Shown here piece after piece: positions 35,504 through 44,126 of a stretch of 64,000 nt of DNA (position 1 is its first letter; the number at the start of each line of letters is the position of its first letter). Source of the stretch: JALYUM01 sp036688685 (GTDB lineage: Bacteria; Pseudomonadota; Gammaproteobacteria; Burkholderiales; Burkholderiaceae_D). The DNA lies in the NCBI RefSeq assembly GCF_036688685.1, contig NZ_JAQQPS010000002.1, forward strand, positions 1 through 64,000, read 5' to 3'. The position numbers and the translations under genes were made by a program. Below the pieces are notes generated by a model. It did no database searches. It was not told the origin of the DNA and saw only the letters and a program-made list of their open reading frames with translations.

Positions 35504-36391
35504 CTAAGCCAGGAAAGGCATGGGCGCGGCGTCGAAACTGTTTTTGTGCGCGTCCATGCAAAAGTAATAGGTCCGGCGCCTGAAGATCGACGATGGCGCC
35601 GTCGCCTTCTCGACGGCCATGTCGCACACCGGGCACAGCGGATGCGCGGCGGTCCCGCGCGGCCGTTTTGCATACGCCTGGTTCGAGCGCGGATCGAGCC
35701 AGCCCAGGCCCTGGTACTCGAGCGTGTAAGCAGTGTTGCGTGCTACCGCGCGGCCGAAATACCGCTCCACCACGCGCAACGCCAGATCGATGCCCGACGA
35801 CAGTCCGCCGGAGGTGGCGAACTTGCCGTCTTCCACGAAGCGCGCGCCTCGCTGCAAGGCGATGTCGGGGAACTGCATGGCAAATTCCGTGAAGTTGCCA
35901 TGGTGGGTCGTCGCCGCTTTGCCGGACAACAGTCCCGTTTTGGCCAGGATAAAAGCGCCGGCGCAGACCGACATCGTCAGGTCGGCGCCGACGCTCGCAT
36001 CGCGTATCCAGGCCAGCACGGTGTCGCTGTGGTTGCCCTGGGCCGGGATCACGATCAAGTTCGGCGGCGGCGCGGTGGCGAAGGTGTAGTCGGGAGTGAT
36101 GGTCATGCCACCGGTGGCCTTGATCGGGTCGCGCGTCGCGCCGACTGTGTACAGCTGAAAGGCATTCTGCTGCGGCTGGCCCGGTATGCCCACGGCGGTG
36201 AACACTTCCCATGGACCGGCAAAGTCGATGACTTGGGCATTCCTGGACAACAAAAACGCCACCGTGATGGGCCCTGCGGCCGGTGGCCGCAGGGGGCTGG
36301 CCGGCGCCGCCCGGGCGCCTGCTGCCGCGATTGGCAAGCCCGCCGTCAACGCGGCTGCCGTCGACAAACGAAAGAGGGAACGTCGGTTCAT
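35504..36391 (-). CDS. Exported DJ-1/PfpI-like protein with C-terminal YHS domain
   Basis: 295 residues. The N-terminus is a twin-arginine-like leader (MNRRSLFRLSTAAALTAGL). The middle is a DJ-1/PfpI (GlxA-like) domain with nucleophile SVCAGAFIL and HHGNFTEF. The last ~45 residues read HPLCPVCDMAVEKA, TYYFCMDAHKNSFD, which is a YHS/TRASH-type metal-binding unit with its Cys pattern. The AraC DNA-binding domain of GlxA regulators is absent. The combination suggests an exported, metal-linked amidase-like or chaperone protein. AAAGGA lies upstream of the ATG. Confidence 0.8.
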   Translation of the reverse strand: MNRRSLFRLSTAAALTAGLPIAAAGARAAPASPLRPPAAGPITVAFLLSRNAQVIDFAGPWEVFTAVGIPGQPQQNAFQLYTVGATRDPIKATGGMTITPDYTFATAPPPNLIVIPAQGNHSDTVLAWIRDASVGADLTMSVCAGAFILAKTGLLSGKAATTHHGNFTEFAMQFPDIALQRGARFVEDGKFATSGGLSSGIDLALRVVERYFGRAVARNTAYTLEYQGLGWLDPRSNQAYAKRPRGTAAHPLCPVCDMAVEKATAPSSIFRRRTYYFCMDAHKNSFDAAPMPFLA

Positions 36392-36539
36392 GCTGGATCC
36401 TTTTGATTGAAACACCCTGCCGGGCAAGGCTTGCAGTGTCCCATCGCGCCGCTGTTTGCACGATGCGTCCGGCTGCAGCTGGCCGTGGCTTGGCTGCAAA
36501 ATGCGCCCGGCGCTGCGCCATCTTCCTTATGATGGTGCC

Positions 36540-37646
36540 ATGAACCAACGCTCTTCTTCCTTTACGCAAATCTGGCGCTACGCCAGTGGCGCCTGGCTCG
36601 CGCTCGGCCTGTTCGACGCCACCCAAACGTTGATTTCCATGCGCGCCATGGACATGCACCACGCCTGGACGACGCTCTTCATCGTGTCGGTGCTGTCGTG
36701 GGCCGTGTGGGCGGTATTTACGCCCATCCCGCTGATGCTGCAGCGGCGCTTTCCCTTGCCGTCGCGCGCGCCGCAAGCGTGGCTGGTCCACGCGGCTGCG
36801 TGCCTGGCGATCGGCGTGGCATGGGCCGCATGGACGTCCATGCTCGAGCATGTCACCAATCCGTTCGCGTACCACCATGGCCCGGATCCTTTTCTGCCCC
36901 TGCTGCGCTCGAAATTCCTCGGCAACCTGGTCGGCGACGTGGTGTTCTATGGCGCGATTCTGGTGTTTTCCGCCAGCGTCGACGCGCGCGCGCGGCTGTT
37001 GCAGGAGCAGGCCGCCGGGGCGCGCCTGGCGGCGCTGCTGGCCCAGTCGCAACTGGCCGCCCTGCGCCTGCAGCTCGAACCGCACTTCATCTTCAATGCG
37101 CTCAACGCCATCACGGCGCTGATTCGGGAGAAACGCGAAACCGAGGCCATCGCCATGACCGCCGGCCTGGGCGACCTGCTGCGCCGCGTGACCGACCAGT
37201 CCGCGCGCCAGTTCGTGAGCGTCGCAGAAGAGTGCGATTTCCTGCACAAATACCTCGACATCCAGTCCATGCGTTTTGGCGAGCGGCTGCGCTATCGGAT
37301 CGACGTCCCCGCCCACCTGATGCACGCGCAGGTGCCGGATTTTATCGTCCAGCCGTTGGTGGAGAACGCCATCAAGCACGGTATTGCCAGGCGCGCCAGG
37401 GGTGGCGCTTTGCGGGTGACGGTCGCCAGCGATCACGCGCGGCTCACGGTCAGCGTGGCCAACGATGGCCCCCTGTTGCCGGAGCAGATCGTGGAAAGCG
37501 TCGGCCTCGGCAACACGCGCCAGCGCCTGCGCGCGCTGTTCGGTGACGAGCAGGCGTTGACGCTGCAAAACGATGGCGCGTCCGGGGTCGTGGCCACCAT
37601 CTCGCTGCCGCTGGACGCAGAGAACTGGCCAGTATGCGCGTCCTGA
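36540..37646 (+). CDS. LytS-type sensor histidine kinase
   Basis: 368 residues. Four membrane helices occupy the first 150 residues, with a histidine-containing loop (FAYHHGPDPF). Then comes the His_kinase domain with LQLEPHFIFNALNAI (phosphoacceptor His) and an HATPase with PLVENAIKHG. It pairs with the LytTR regulator just downstream (13-base overlap). Signals for such pairs include peptides, pyruvate and membrane state; none can be deduced here. Confidence 0.9.
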   Translation: MNQRSSSFTQIWRYASGAWLALGLFDATQTLISMRAMDMHHAWTTLFIVSVLSWAVWAVFTPIPLMLQRRFPLPSRAPQAWLVHAAACLAIGVAWAAWTSMLEHVTNPFAYHHGPDPFLPLLRSKFLGNLVGDVVFYGAILVFSASVDARARLLQEQAAGARLAALLAQSQLAALRLQLEPHFIFNALNAITALIREKRETEAIAMTAGLGDLLRRVTDQSARQFVSVAEECDFLHKYLDIQSMRFGERLRYRIDVPAHLMHAQVPDFIVQPLVENAIKHGIARRARGGALRVTVASDHARLTVSVANDGPLLPEQIVESVGLGNTRQRLRALFGDEQALTLQNDGASGVVATISLPLDAENWPVCAS

Positions 37647-38332
37647 TCGTAGACGACGAACCGCTGGCGCGGCGCAACCTGGCCGTCCTGCTGGCGCGCG
37701 ATCCGGCGCTGCTGGTGGTGGGCGAATGCGGATCGGCCGAATCAGCGTTGGCCGCCATTGCAACGCTGGCGCCCGACCTGGTGTTCCTCGATATCGACAT
37801 GCCCGAATGCGACGGCTTCGAGCTGCTCGAGCGATCTGGCCCGGCGCCGAGGTTCGCGCTGGTGTTCGTCACCGCGCACCATCAATTCGCGTTGCGGGCT
37901 TTCGAAGTCGGGGCGCTCGACTACATCCTGAAACCGTTCGACGACGCGCGCTTCGAGCGCGTGCTGGCGCGGGCGAAAGAGCAGCTGCGCCTGCCCGGTG
38001 CCAGCGCGCGCTTCCTGATCAGGAACGGTGCCACGCTCGAGGTGGTGAAGTTTTGCGACATCGACTGGATCGAAGCGAGCGACTATTACGTGACCTTGCA
38101 TGCGGGCGGCAGGGCCCACATGCTGCGCCGCAGCCTGGCGGAACTCGATGGGCTGCTGGCCACGCACGGCTTCCAGCGCATCCATCGTTCCGCGATCGTC
38201 AACCTGGACCGGGTCGGCGCGCTGGGCATCGGCGCCGACGGCGAATACGACGTGGTGCTGGCAAGCGGCGCGCGCCTGCGCATGAGCCGACGCTATCGCC
38301 AGGCGGTGCGCGACCGGATGGCAGGGATGTAA
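37634..38332 (+). CDS. LytTR-family response regulator
   Basis: 232 residues. Receiver domain with ILVDDEPLA-like start (IVDDEPLARRN), phosphoacceptor in VFLDIDMPECDGFE, and lysine in YILKPFDD. The LytTR DNA-binding domain follows (EVVKFCDIDWIEASDYYVTL, RIHRSAIVNLDRV). It is transcribed with the LytS-like kinase; targets are unknown. Confidence 0.92.
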   Translation: MRVLIVDDEPLARRNLAVLLARDPALLVVGECGSAESALAAIATLAPDLVFLDIDMPECDGFELLERSGPAPRFALVFVTAHHQFALRAFEVGALDYILKPFDDARFERVLARAKEQLRLPGASARFLIRNGATLEVVKFCDIDWIEASDYYVTLHAGGRAHMLRRSLAELDGLLATHGFQRIHRSAIVNLDRVGALGIGADGEYDVVLASGARLRMSRRYRQAVRDRMAGM

Positions 38333-38339
38333 TGCAGGC

Positions 38340-38843
38340 TTAGCGCGTGTCCTCGCGAAAGCACAAGGCCACCACTGTCACCAGCACCAGTAAACCGAGT
38401 TGCCCCGCCAGCGCCAGCGCCTCGGCGTCCCTGACCGGGTGCGGCACCAGCGGGCCGACAAACCGGCTCCACAGGAACAGCACGGCATACGCCTTGAACA
38501 CCAGCGCGGCCCACACCACGGCCGGGCGCGCACCACCGAGCAGCGCCGCCACCAGGGGGCACAGTACGAACCACGCCGTGCTCACCGCACCCAGGCCGCC
38601 GAGGTGGCAGGCCAGCCAGACCTTCAACCCGAACAGTCCGGAAAGGAAGACGTTCGAGGCCAGTTCCAGGCTGGCGCCCGCGCGCAGCAGCAGCGGCGCG
38701 GCGACCATCGCGGTGCCGAAGCCCAGCACCGCGAGGGCCGCCGCATCGAACCCCAGCCAGTGATACAGCAGCATCATGACGGGCACGCTGGCGGCGGTGA
38801 TGCCCGCCAACAGTGCAAGGTGACGGGCAGGACCCTGCGTCAC
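38340..38843 (-). CDS. Free-standing membrane sensor-like protein
   Basis: 167 residues from a GTG that overlaps the stop of the ligase-dehydrogenase-ACP gene (GTGA). About six membrane helices. It aligns with residues ~47-208 of the GGDEF-GGDEF-EAL protein encoded at 44127-46721: PLLLR, VFLSGLF, CHLGGL, LGG and HPVRDAEAL correspond to PLLLR, VFLSTLF, YHLGGL, LGG and HPVQRMEVL at matching spacing. It lacks any output domain. It could bind the product of the operon or help move it. Confidence 0.75.
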   Translation of the reverse strand: MTQGPARHLALLAGITAASVPVMMLLYHWLGFDAAALAVLGFGTAMVAAPLLLRAGASLELASNVFLSGLFGLKVWLACHLGGLGAVSTAWFVLCPLVAALLGGARPAVVWAALVFKAYAVLFLWSRFVGPLVPHPVRDAEALALAGQLGLLVLVTVVALCFREDTR

Positions 38844-41800
38844 GCAGCTTGCGGCACCGCGAGGCGCGTTTCGATGTAGGCGGAGAGTGTGTACACAGTC
38901 TGGTAATCGTACAGCAGCTCCGGCACGATCGCCAGCCCGGTGCGGTTTTCGATGTCGACCGCAATCGAGACGGTGGCCAGCGAATCCATGCCGATCGAGG
39001 TGAACGGCGTGTCGAAATCGATGTCGTGCTGCGTCCGTCGCTTTTCGCTGCGCAGCCAGGTCATGACGGCATCGTGGACGATGGCCTGGATCGGCGTCGG
39101 CGCATCGATGCCGCCCTCGCTGCGCGGCGCCGCCAGCGGTTTTTTCTCGACACCCACCGGGGCGGCGGCGACTGGCACCAGCAGCGGCGCGGCGCGCAGC
39201 ATGGCGTCGAGCTGGTGGCCTTCGCCGGGCGCGGCCTGGTCGACGTCGCCGATTTCCACGCCATACTGCGCGACCATGCCCAGCAGCGCGCCACTGGTGG
39301 TGTACGGCGCCGGCACCGCCAGCTCGGCCTGGATCTGCTGCCCGAGCGCGACGAAGCGGCGGCGTGCCCAGGCCACGGCATGGAGGGACGGCTGGCCCGG
39401 CGCGCGGCTTTCAGCTGCCGCCAGCAGGAACACGCTGGCTGCCAGTTCGCCGAGCCGGTAGTCGAGCCACTGGTGCAGGGCCGCCGTCGCCGCAAACAGC
39501 TGCTGGCCGGCAGCGGCGGCCTGGATCGCCGTCACGGTGCTTGCCAGCTGGTCGGCCAGCGCCTGGCCGCGCAAGGCGCCGCCGATGAAGGCGAGGGCGC
39601 CGCTGCCGGCTTGCGCCAGCGTGGCGCCCAGGTGCGCATACAGCGTTTCGGTCGGACCCTCGAGGATGCGCAGCACGCGCGCGTCGCGCAGAATTTGCGG
39701 CGCCGCGTTGGTCTCGATGTAGCCGCGCCCGCCCAGCATCTGCACCAGGTCGTCGGCGGCCTGGCCGAACAGTTCGGTGGCGGCGGTTTTACAGGCCAGA
39801 TAGGCTTCGGCGGCCACCGCATTGCCGGCGTCGAGCTGCGCCGCGATGGCTTGCACCAGTGCTTCGGTGGCGAACACAGCCGCGCCCAGGTCCTGCAAGC
39901 GCGCCACCGTGACCGGGTGATCGAGCAGGCGTCCGCTGGCGATCTCGCGCCGTTCGGCATAGCGCGCCATCAACTGGGCGCAGCGCTTCATGCCGCCGAT
40001 GCACATGGCGCCGATGCCCAGGCGCGAAAACAGCATGGCATCACGCGCCACGTCCATGCCTTCGCCGGGCGTGCGCAGCACGGCCGCATCGGGCAGGAAG
40101 GCATTCGTGAGGAACACCGTGTTCTGGACCATGCCGCGCATGCCCATGGTCAGCGCTTCCGGCCCTTGCGACAGGCCGGGCGTGTCTTCCGCGACGATCA
40201 GCGCGATGGTGCCGAGCGGATGGCCGGCGGCGTCCACCGCCTTGGCGAACACGGTAATCACGCCGGCCCAGGCCGCGAGGCCGATCCACTGCTTTTCCGC
40301 ATTCACGACCCAGCCGCCTGGCACTTGCACGGCGCTGGCGCGCATGGCGACCGGGTTCGAGCCGGCCGCGGGTTCGGTCAGCGCGAAGGCGGCCAGCTGG
40401 CGCCCCGTGGCCAGCTGCGGCAGCAGGCGCTGTTGCAGCTCAGGCGAACCGGCCTGCAGGATCGGGCGCACGCCCAGGCCATTGTGCACCCCGACCATGG
40501 TGGCAATGGTGAGATCGACCGCCGCCAGTTGTTCCATCACGCGCAGCAGATCGGACGTCATCAAGCCGGCGCCACCCAGCGCGCGCGGCACTTGCAGGCC
40601 GAAGAAGCCCTGGTTGCCCAGGTCCAGCACGACGTAGGGCGCAATGGTGCGGCGCTCGTCGCCCAGGCGCGATTGCAGGCGCCGCGCCGCGTACTGGCGC
40701 AACCACGCGATCATTGCATCGGCGCGCACGCGGCTGTCGGCAGCTTCCGGGTTGGCCGGGACGCTGGCCGCAGGCGCTTCTTCAGGCCTGGCGCCGGCCC
40801 GGTAATCGCGGTCGGCCTGGCGGCGCTTGCCGCGCCGGTCGAAGATACTGCCCGGCATGACGTACACCAGTTCCAGCTGGCCGGTCAGCGCCAGTTCCTT
40901 GCAGCGCGACCTTTGCACCTTGCCGCTGGTCGTGCGCGGAAACGTGCCCGGTTTGACGAAGACCAGCGACGACACCGACACGTCGAACTGCTGGCCGATC
41001 AGCGTGCAGATAATGCGCGCGTTGGCTTCGATTTTCACCAGCACATCGTCTTTCGGACCCGCCTGGTCTTCGCTGCGCGACGCGCCGGCGCGGCTGCGCT
41101 GCTGCACCGCGCGCACCAGCGTGCGGTTCGCCTCTGCGACGATGGCGAGCCGCTCCTGGCCCTCGATCTCGACCGAGAACGCGGCGCACATATTCGGCTC
41201 GATGAAGTCGATGGTCGCTTCGATCACTTCCTCGATGTCCTGCGGGTAGACGTTGCGGCCGTTGACGATGACCAGGTCTTTCAGGCGCCCGGTGATGAAC
41301 AGCTCGCCGTCCTGCATGAAGCCCAGGTCGCCGGTACGCAGCCAGGGGCCCTGGCCATCGGTCAGGTAATTGTCGAACGCCGCCTCGGTGGCCGCGGGCC
41401 GCTGCCAGTAGCCGCGCGCCACGCTCGGGCCGCTGACCCACACTTCGCCGACACGCTGGCGGCCGGCCGGGCGCATCGACTCGGGGTCGACGATGACGAC
41501 CTGGTTCATGGCGGCGACAACGCCGGCGCTGACCACTTCGCGCGCATCGTCCACGCCCGGTTCGGCATCGCGCACCTGGTTCCCTTCCAACATCGACTTG
41601 CTGATGGTACGCACCAGCGGGGCGCGCTCGATCGGCCCGCCCGAGATAAATAGCGTGGTTTCGGCCATGCCGTAGCACGGGAACAGGGCTTCGGCGCGCA
41701 TGCCGCAAGGGGCGAACGCGTCGACGAAGGCGCGCAGCGTGCTGGCGCGCACGGGTTCCGAGCCGTTGTAGGCCACGTCAAGGCTGGACAGGTCGAGCGT

Positions 41801-42691
41801 GGCGCGGGCGGCGGCGTCGATTTTGCGGGCGCAATAATCCCAGCCGAAGTTGGGCGCACCGGCACAGGTGCCGCGATAGTGTGTGATGGCTTCGAGCCAC
41901 ATCACCGGGGTTTTCAGGAATGCGGCCGGCGCCATCAGGACCGCGTGAAAACCCACGTACATCGGCGCGATCACGCTGCCGATCAGTCCCATGTCGTGGA
42001 ACAGCGGCAGCCAGCTGACCATCACGCTGGCTGGCACGAAACCGAAACCGACGCGGATCGCTTCGGCGTTGCTGGCGATATTCGCGTGCGTGACTTCCAC
42101 GCCTTTCGGCTGCGCCGTCGAGCCGGACGTGTATTGCAGGAATGCGGTCATCGACGATGAGATGGCCGGCAGTGCCGTGGCGTCGTCGTCGGCGGGCAGC
42201 TCCAGCGTGTCGGTGGCCAGGCAGGTTTTGTCGCCCGCATCGACCAGCGCCAGGCTGGCCTTGACCGAGGTGGCGCTGTCGGCGCGCGTGAGGATCAGCG
42301 CCGGGTCGGCGTCGGCCAGCAGCGCCTGCAGGCGGCGCGATGCGCGCAGCCGGTGCGGGATGGTGGCCGGCACCGCGATCATGCCGCCCAGCAGACAGGC
42401 AAAATAAGCAGTGATGAATTCCAGCCCCGCCGGATACAGCAGCAGCATGCGCGCACCCTGTGGCGCCTGACTGGCCAGGTAGCGCGCCAGGCCGCTGGCG
42501 CGCTGCGCCAGTTGGCCGTAGGTCAGTTCGTCGACCTTGCCGTCGGTGCGCAGGAAGGTGTAGGCGACCTGCCCGGGCATGTTGCGGGCGTGCTCCAGCA
42601 GCCGCGTGGTGATCGGTGCCATTGCGCCGGCCTCGTGGGTGACGTCGTGGCGGGCCATGTCGCGCAGGACCATGTCGGGATTACGTTCCAT
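38840..42691 (-). CDS. Fatty-acyl-AMP ligase / acyl-CoA dehydrogenase / acyl carrier protein fusion
   Basis: 1283 residues in three parts. Residues ~25-620 form a fatty-acyl-AMP ligase with YTSGSTAQPKGVEVTH (from 187), FPCYGMAETTLF and LRTGDLGFM. Residues ~640-1130 form an acyl-CoA dehydrogenase with ALTEPAAGSNP, AEKQWIGLA and a Glu in RILEGPTETL at the catalytic position. The last ~100 residues are an acyl carrier protein with the phosphopantetheine serine in GMDSLATVSI (about residue 1237). The enzyme probably activates a fatty acid, loads it on its own ACP and introduces a double bond. It overlaps the synthase upstream by 11 bases. Confidence 0.92.
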   Translation of the reverse strand: MERNPDMVLRDMARHDVTHEAGAMAPITTRLLEHARNMPGQVAYTFLRTDGKVDELTYGQLAQRASGLARYLASQAPQGARMLLLYPAGLEFITAYFACLLGGMIAVPATIPHRLRASRRLQALLADADPALILTRADSATSVKASLALVDAGDKTCLATDTLELPADDDATALPAISSSMTAFLQYTSGSTAQPKGVEVTHANIASNAEAIRVGFGFVPASVMVSWLPLFHDMGLIGSVIAPMYVGFHAVLMAPAAFLKTPVMWLEAITHYRGTCAGAPNFGWDYCARKIDAAARATLDLSSLDVAYNGSEPVRASTLRAFVDAFAPCGMRAEALFPCYGMAETTLFISGGPIERAPLVRTISKSMLEGNQVRDAEPGVDDAREVVSAGVVAAMNQVVIVDPESMRPAGRQRVGEVWVSGPSVARGYWQRPAATEAAFDNYLTDGQGPWLRTGDLGFMQDGELFITGRLKDLVIVNGRNVYPQDIEEVIEATIDFIEPNMCAAFSVEIEGQERLAIVAEANRTLVRAVQQRSRAGASRSEDQAGPKDDVLVKIEANARIICTLIGQQFDVSVSSLVFVKPGTFPRTTSGKVQRSRCKELALTGQLELVYVMPGSIFDRRGKRRQADRDYRAGARPEEAPAASVPANPEAADSRVRADAMIAWLRQYAARRLQSRLGDERRTIAPYVVLDLGNQGFFGLQVPRALGGAGLMTSDLLRVMEQLAAVDLTIATMVGVHNGLGVRPILQAGSPELQQRLLPQLATGRQLAAFALTEPAAGSNPVAMRASAVQVPGGWVVNAEKQWIGLAAWAGVITVFAKAVDAAGHPLGTIALIVAEDTPGLSQGPEALTMGMRGMVQNTVFLTNAFLPDAAVLRTPGEGMDVARDAMLFSRLGIGAMCIGGMKRCAQLMARYAERREIASGRLLDHPVTVARLQDLGAAVFATEALVQAIAAQLDAGNAVAAEAYLACKTAATELFGQAADDLVQMLGGRGYIETNAAPQILRDARVLRILEGPTETLYAHLGATLAQAGSGALAFIGGALRGQALADQLASTVTAIQAAAAGQQLFAATAALHQWLDYRLGELAASVFLLAAAESRAPGQPSLHAVAWARRRFVALGQQIQAELAVPAPYTTSGALLGMVAQYGVEIGDVDQAAPGEGHQLDAMLRAAPLLVPVAAAPVGVEKKPLAAPRSEGGIDAPTPIQAIVHDAVMTWLRSEKRRTQHDIDFDTPFTSIGMDSLATVSIAVDIENRTGLAIVPELLYDYQTVYTLSAYIETRLAVPQAA

Positions 42692-44096
42692 GGCGTACCG
42701 CCTTTCTGTTTGGGTTGAGGGCCGCGCTGGCGCGCGCGATGGATTGGTCGATGACGCTGGCGGCGCGCTTGATTTGCTGGCTGTTGTGATTGGCCATGAG
42801 TTGCAGGCGCAGGCGCGAGGCGCCCAGCGGCACGCCGGGGAACTCGACCTGGTTGGCGAACACCGACTGGCGGAACAGCAGTTTGCCGACCAGGCGCGAG
42901 ACCGGCTCACTGCCAATGAGTACCGGTACGATGGCCGACGGGATGCCCATGCAGGTGTGGCCGGCGTCGCCCAGCAGCTGGCGCATCAGCAGCACATTGC
43001 GCATCAGGTCTGCGCGCAGCTGGTCGCCTTCGTCGCTGCGCACGATCTCGATGCAGGCCAGGATGACGGCGCACTGCACCGGCGAGAGTGCGTTGGAAAA
43101 CATGTGCGTGCCCGCATACAGCTGCAGGTGGCGCTTGGCGGCGCGCGTTGCGACCGCCACGAAGCCGCCGTTCGATGCGAAGGTTTTGGAGAAGGCGCCC
43201 ATGACGATGTCGATCTTGCCCAGCATGCCCTGGGCGGCGATGCTGCCGCCACCGCCTGGCCCGAGCGCACCCAGGTCGTGCGCGACGTCGACCAGCAGCG
43301 TGGCGCGGTAGGCGTGGCAGATCGCCTGCAGCGTGGCGATGTCGGGTGCGTCCGAGTCCATGCTGAACAGGCCTTCGGTGACGACCAGGATGCCGTTGGC
43401 GCTGTCGCGTGCGCGAATACCGGCCAGCAGCTCGCGCACGTGGCCGCAATCGAGGTGGCGGTTGATGGTGATGTTGCCGGTGGCGGCGCTGGCGCCCTGG
43501 CGCAGCGAGGCATGCGCAAACTGGTCGATGACGATATGGTCGCCGGCCTGCACGAAGGCCGTGATGGCACCGAATGCGGCGCCCCAGCCGGTGGGGAACA
43601 GCGTCACGTGCGGCGTCTGCACCAGCTCGGCGATGGCCTGTTCGAGCCGCAGCGAGGTTTTGGTGTTGCCCAGTAAAACCGCGGAACCGGCGCTGTGCGG
43701 GCCGGCGTCGCGCAGGGCCTGGGCGGCCGCATCGAAAATGGCAGGGTGGGAGGCCAGCGACAAATAATCCTGCGAGGCGAAATTGACGCCGCGCGCGCCC
43801 AGACCCGCTTCATCCTGGATGCTGGCGATCGGGTGCGGCGCCCCGTTCAGCGCGCGCGCATATTGCCAGACGCCGTGGGCGGCGCGCGCCGCGTGCCAGG
43901 CTTCCAGCGGCGCGGTGCGCGCCAGCAGGTCGGGACCGCGCGGCTGGGCGAACTGGGCGGCATTGCCGGCCAGTGCGCCATCTGCCACCATGGTGTCGAC
44001 TTCGTGCTGCCAGGCCGGATCGAAGCCAGTGTTTGCAGCATCGTTTTGCGCATCCGCCAGCGTGGCGGTAGCATGCGGTGAGGTAGGGTGCGTCAT
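42681..44096 (-). CDS. Alpha-oxoamine synthase (PLP-dependent acyltransferase)
   Basis: 471 residues. Fold type I PLP enzyme: NFASQDYLSLASHP, GSAVLLGNTKTSLRLE, DQFAHASLRQG (His195), DVAHDLGALGPGG (Asp270, His273) and GAFSKTFASNGG (PLP lysine 304). The family condenses acyl-CoA or acyl-ACP with an amino acid, losing CO2; members include serine palmitoyltransferase, BioF, Kbl and the CqsA/LqsA autoinducer synthases. Here the next gene provides an ACP-bound acyl chain, so an alpha-aminoketone product is likely. The start lies 30 bases after the GGDEF-EAL stop. Confidence 0.9.
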   Translation of the reverse strand: MTHPTSPHATATLADAQNDAANTGFDPAWQHEVDTMVADGALAGNAAQFAQPRGPDLLARTAPLEAWHAARAAHGVWQYARALNGAPHPIASIQDEAGLGARGVNFASQDYLSLASHPAIFDAAAQALRDAGPHSAGSAVLLGNTKTSLRLEQAIAELVQTPHVTLFPTGWGAAFGAITAFVQAGDHIVIDQFAHASLRQGASAATGNITINRHLDCGHVRELLAGIRARDSANGILVVTEGLFSMDSDAPDIATLQAICHAYRATLLVDVAHDLGALGPGGGGSIAAQGMLGKIDIVMGAFSKTFASNGGFVAVATRAAKRHLQLYAGTHMFSNALSPVQCAVILACIEIVRSDEGDQLRADLMRNVLLMRQLLGDAGHTCMGIPSAIVPVLIGSEPVSRLVGKLLFRQSVFANQVEFPGVPLGASRLRLQLMANHNSQQIKRAASVIDQSIARASAALNPNRKAVRHGT

Positions 44097-44126
44097 GTCG
44101 TTCCTGTCAGCTGCTGCGTTACGTCG

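Noticed and set aside
35493..37763. Open frame of 756 codons on the minus strand
   Set aside because: Covers the DJ-1/YHS gene in another frame and lies antisense to the LytS-like kinase gene. No recognisable domain.
38813..41653. Very long open frame (946 codons) on the plus strand
   Set aside because: It runs antisense to the FAAL-ACAD-ACP gene. The translation is rich in His, Arg, Gln and Gly as expected for a shadow in GC-rich coding DNA, with no family motif.
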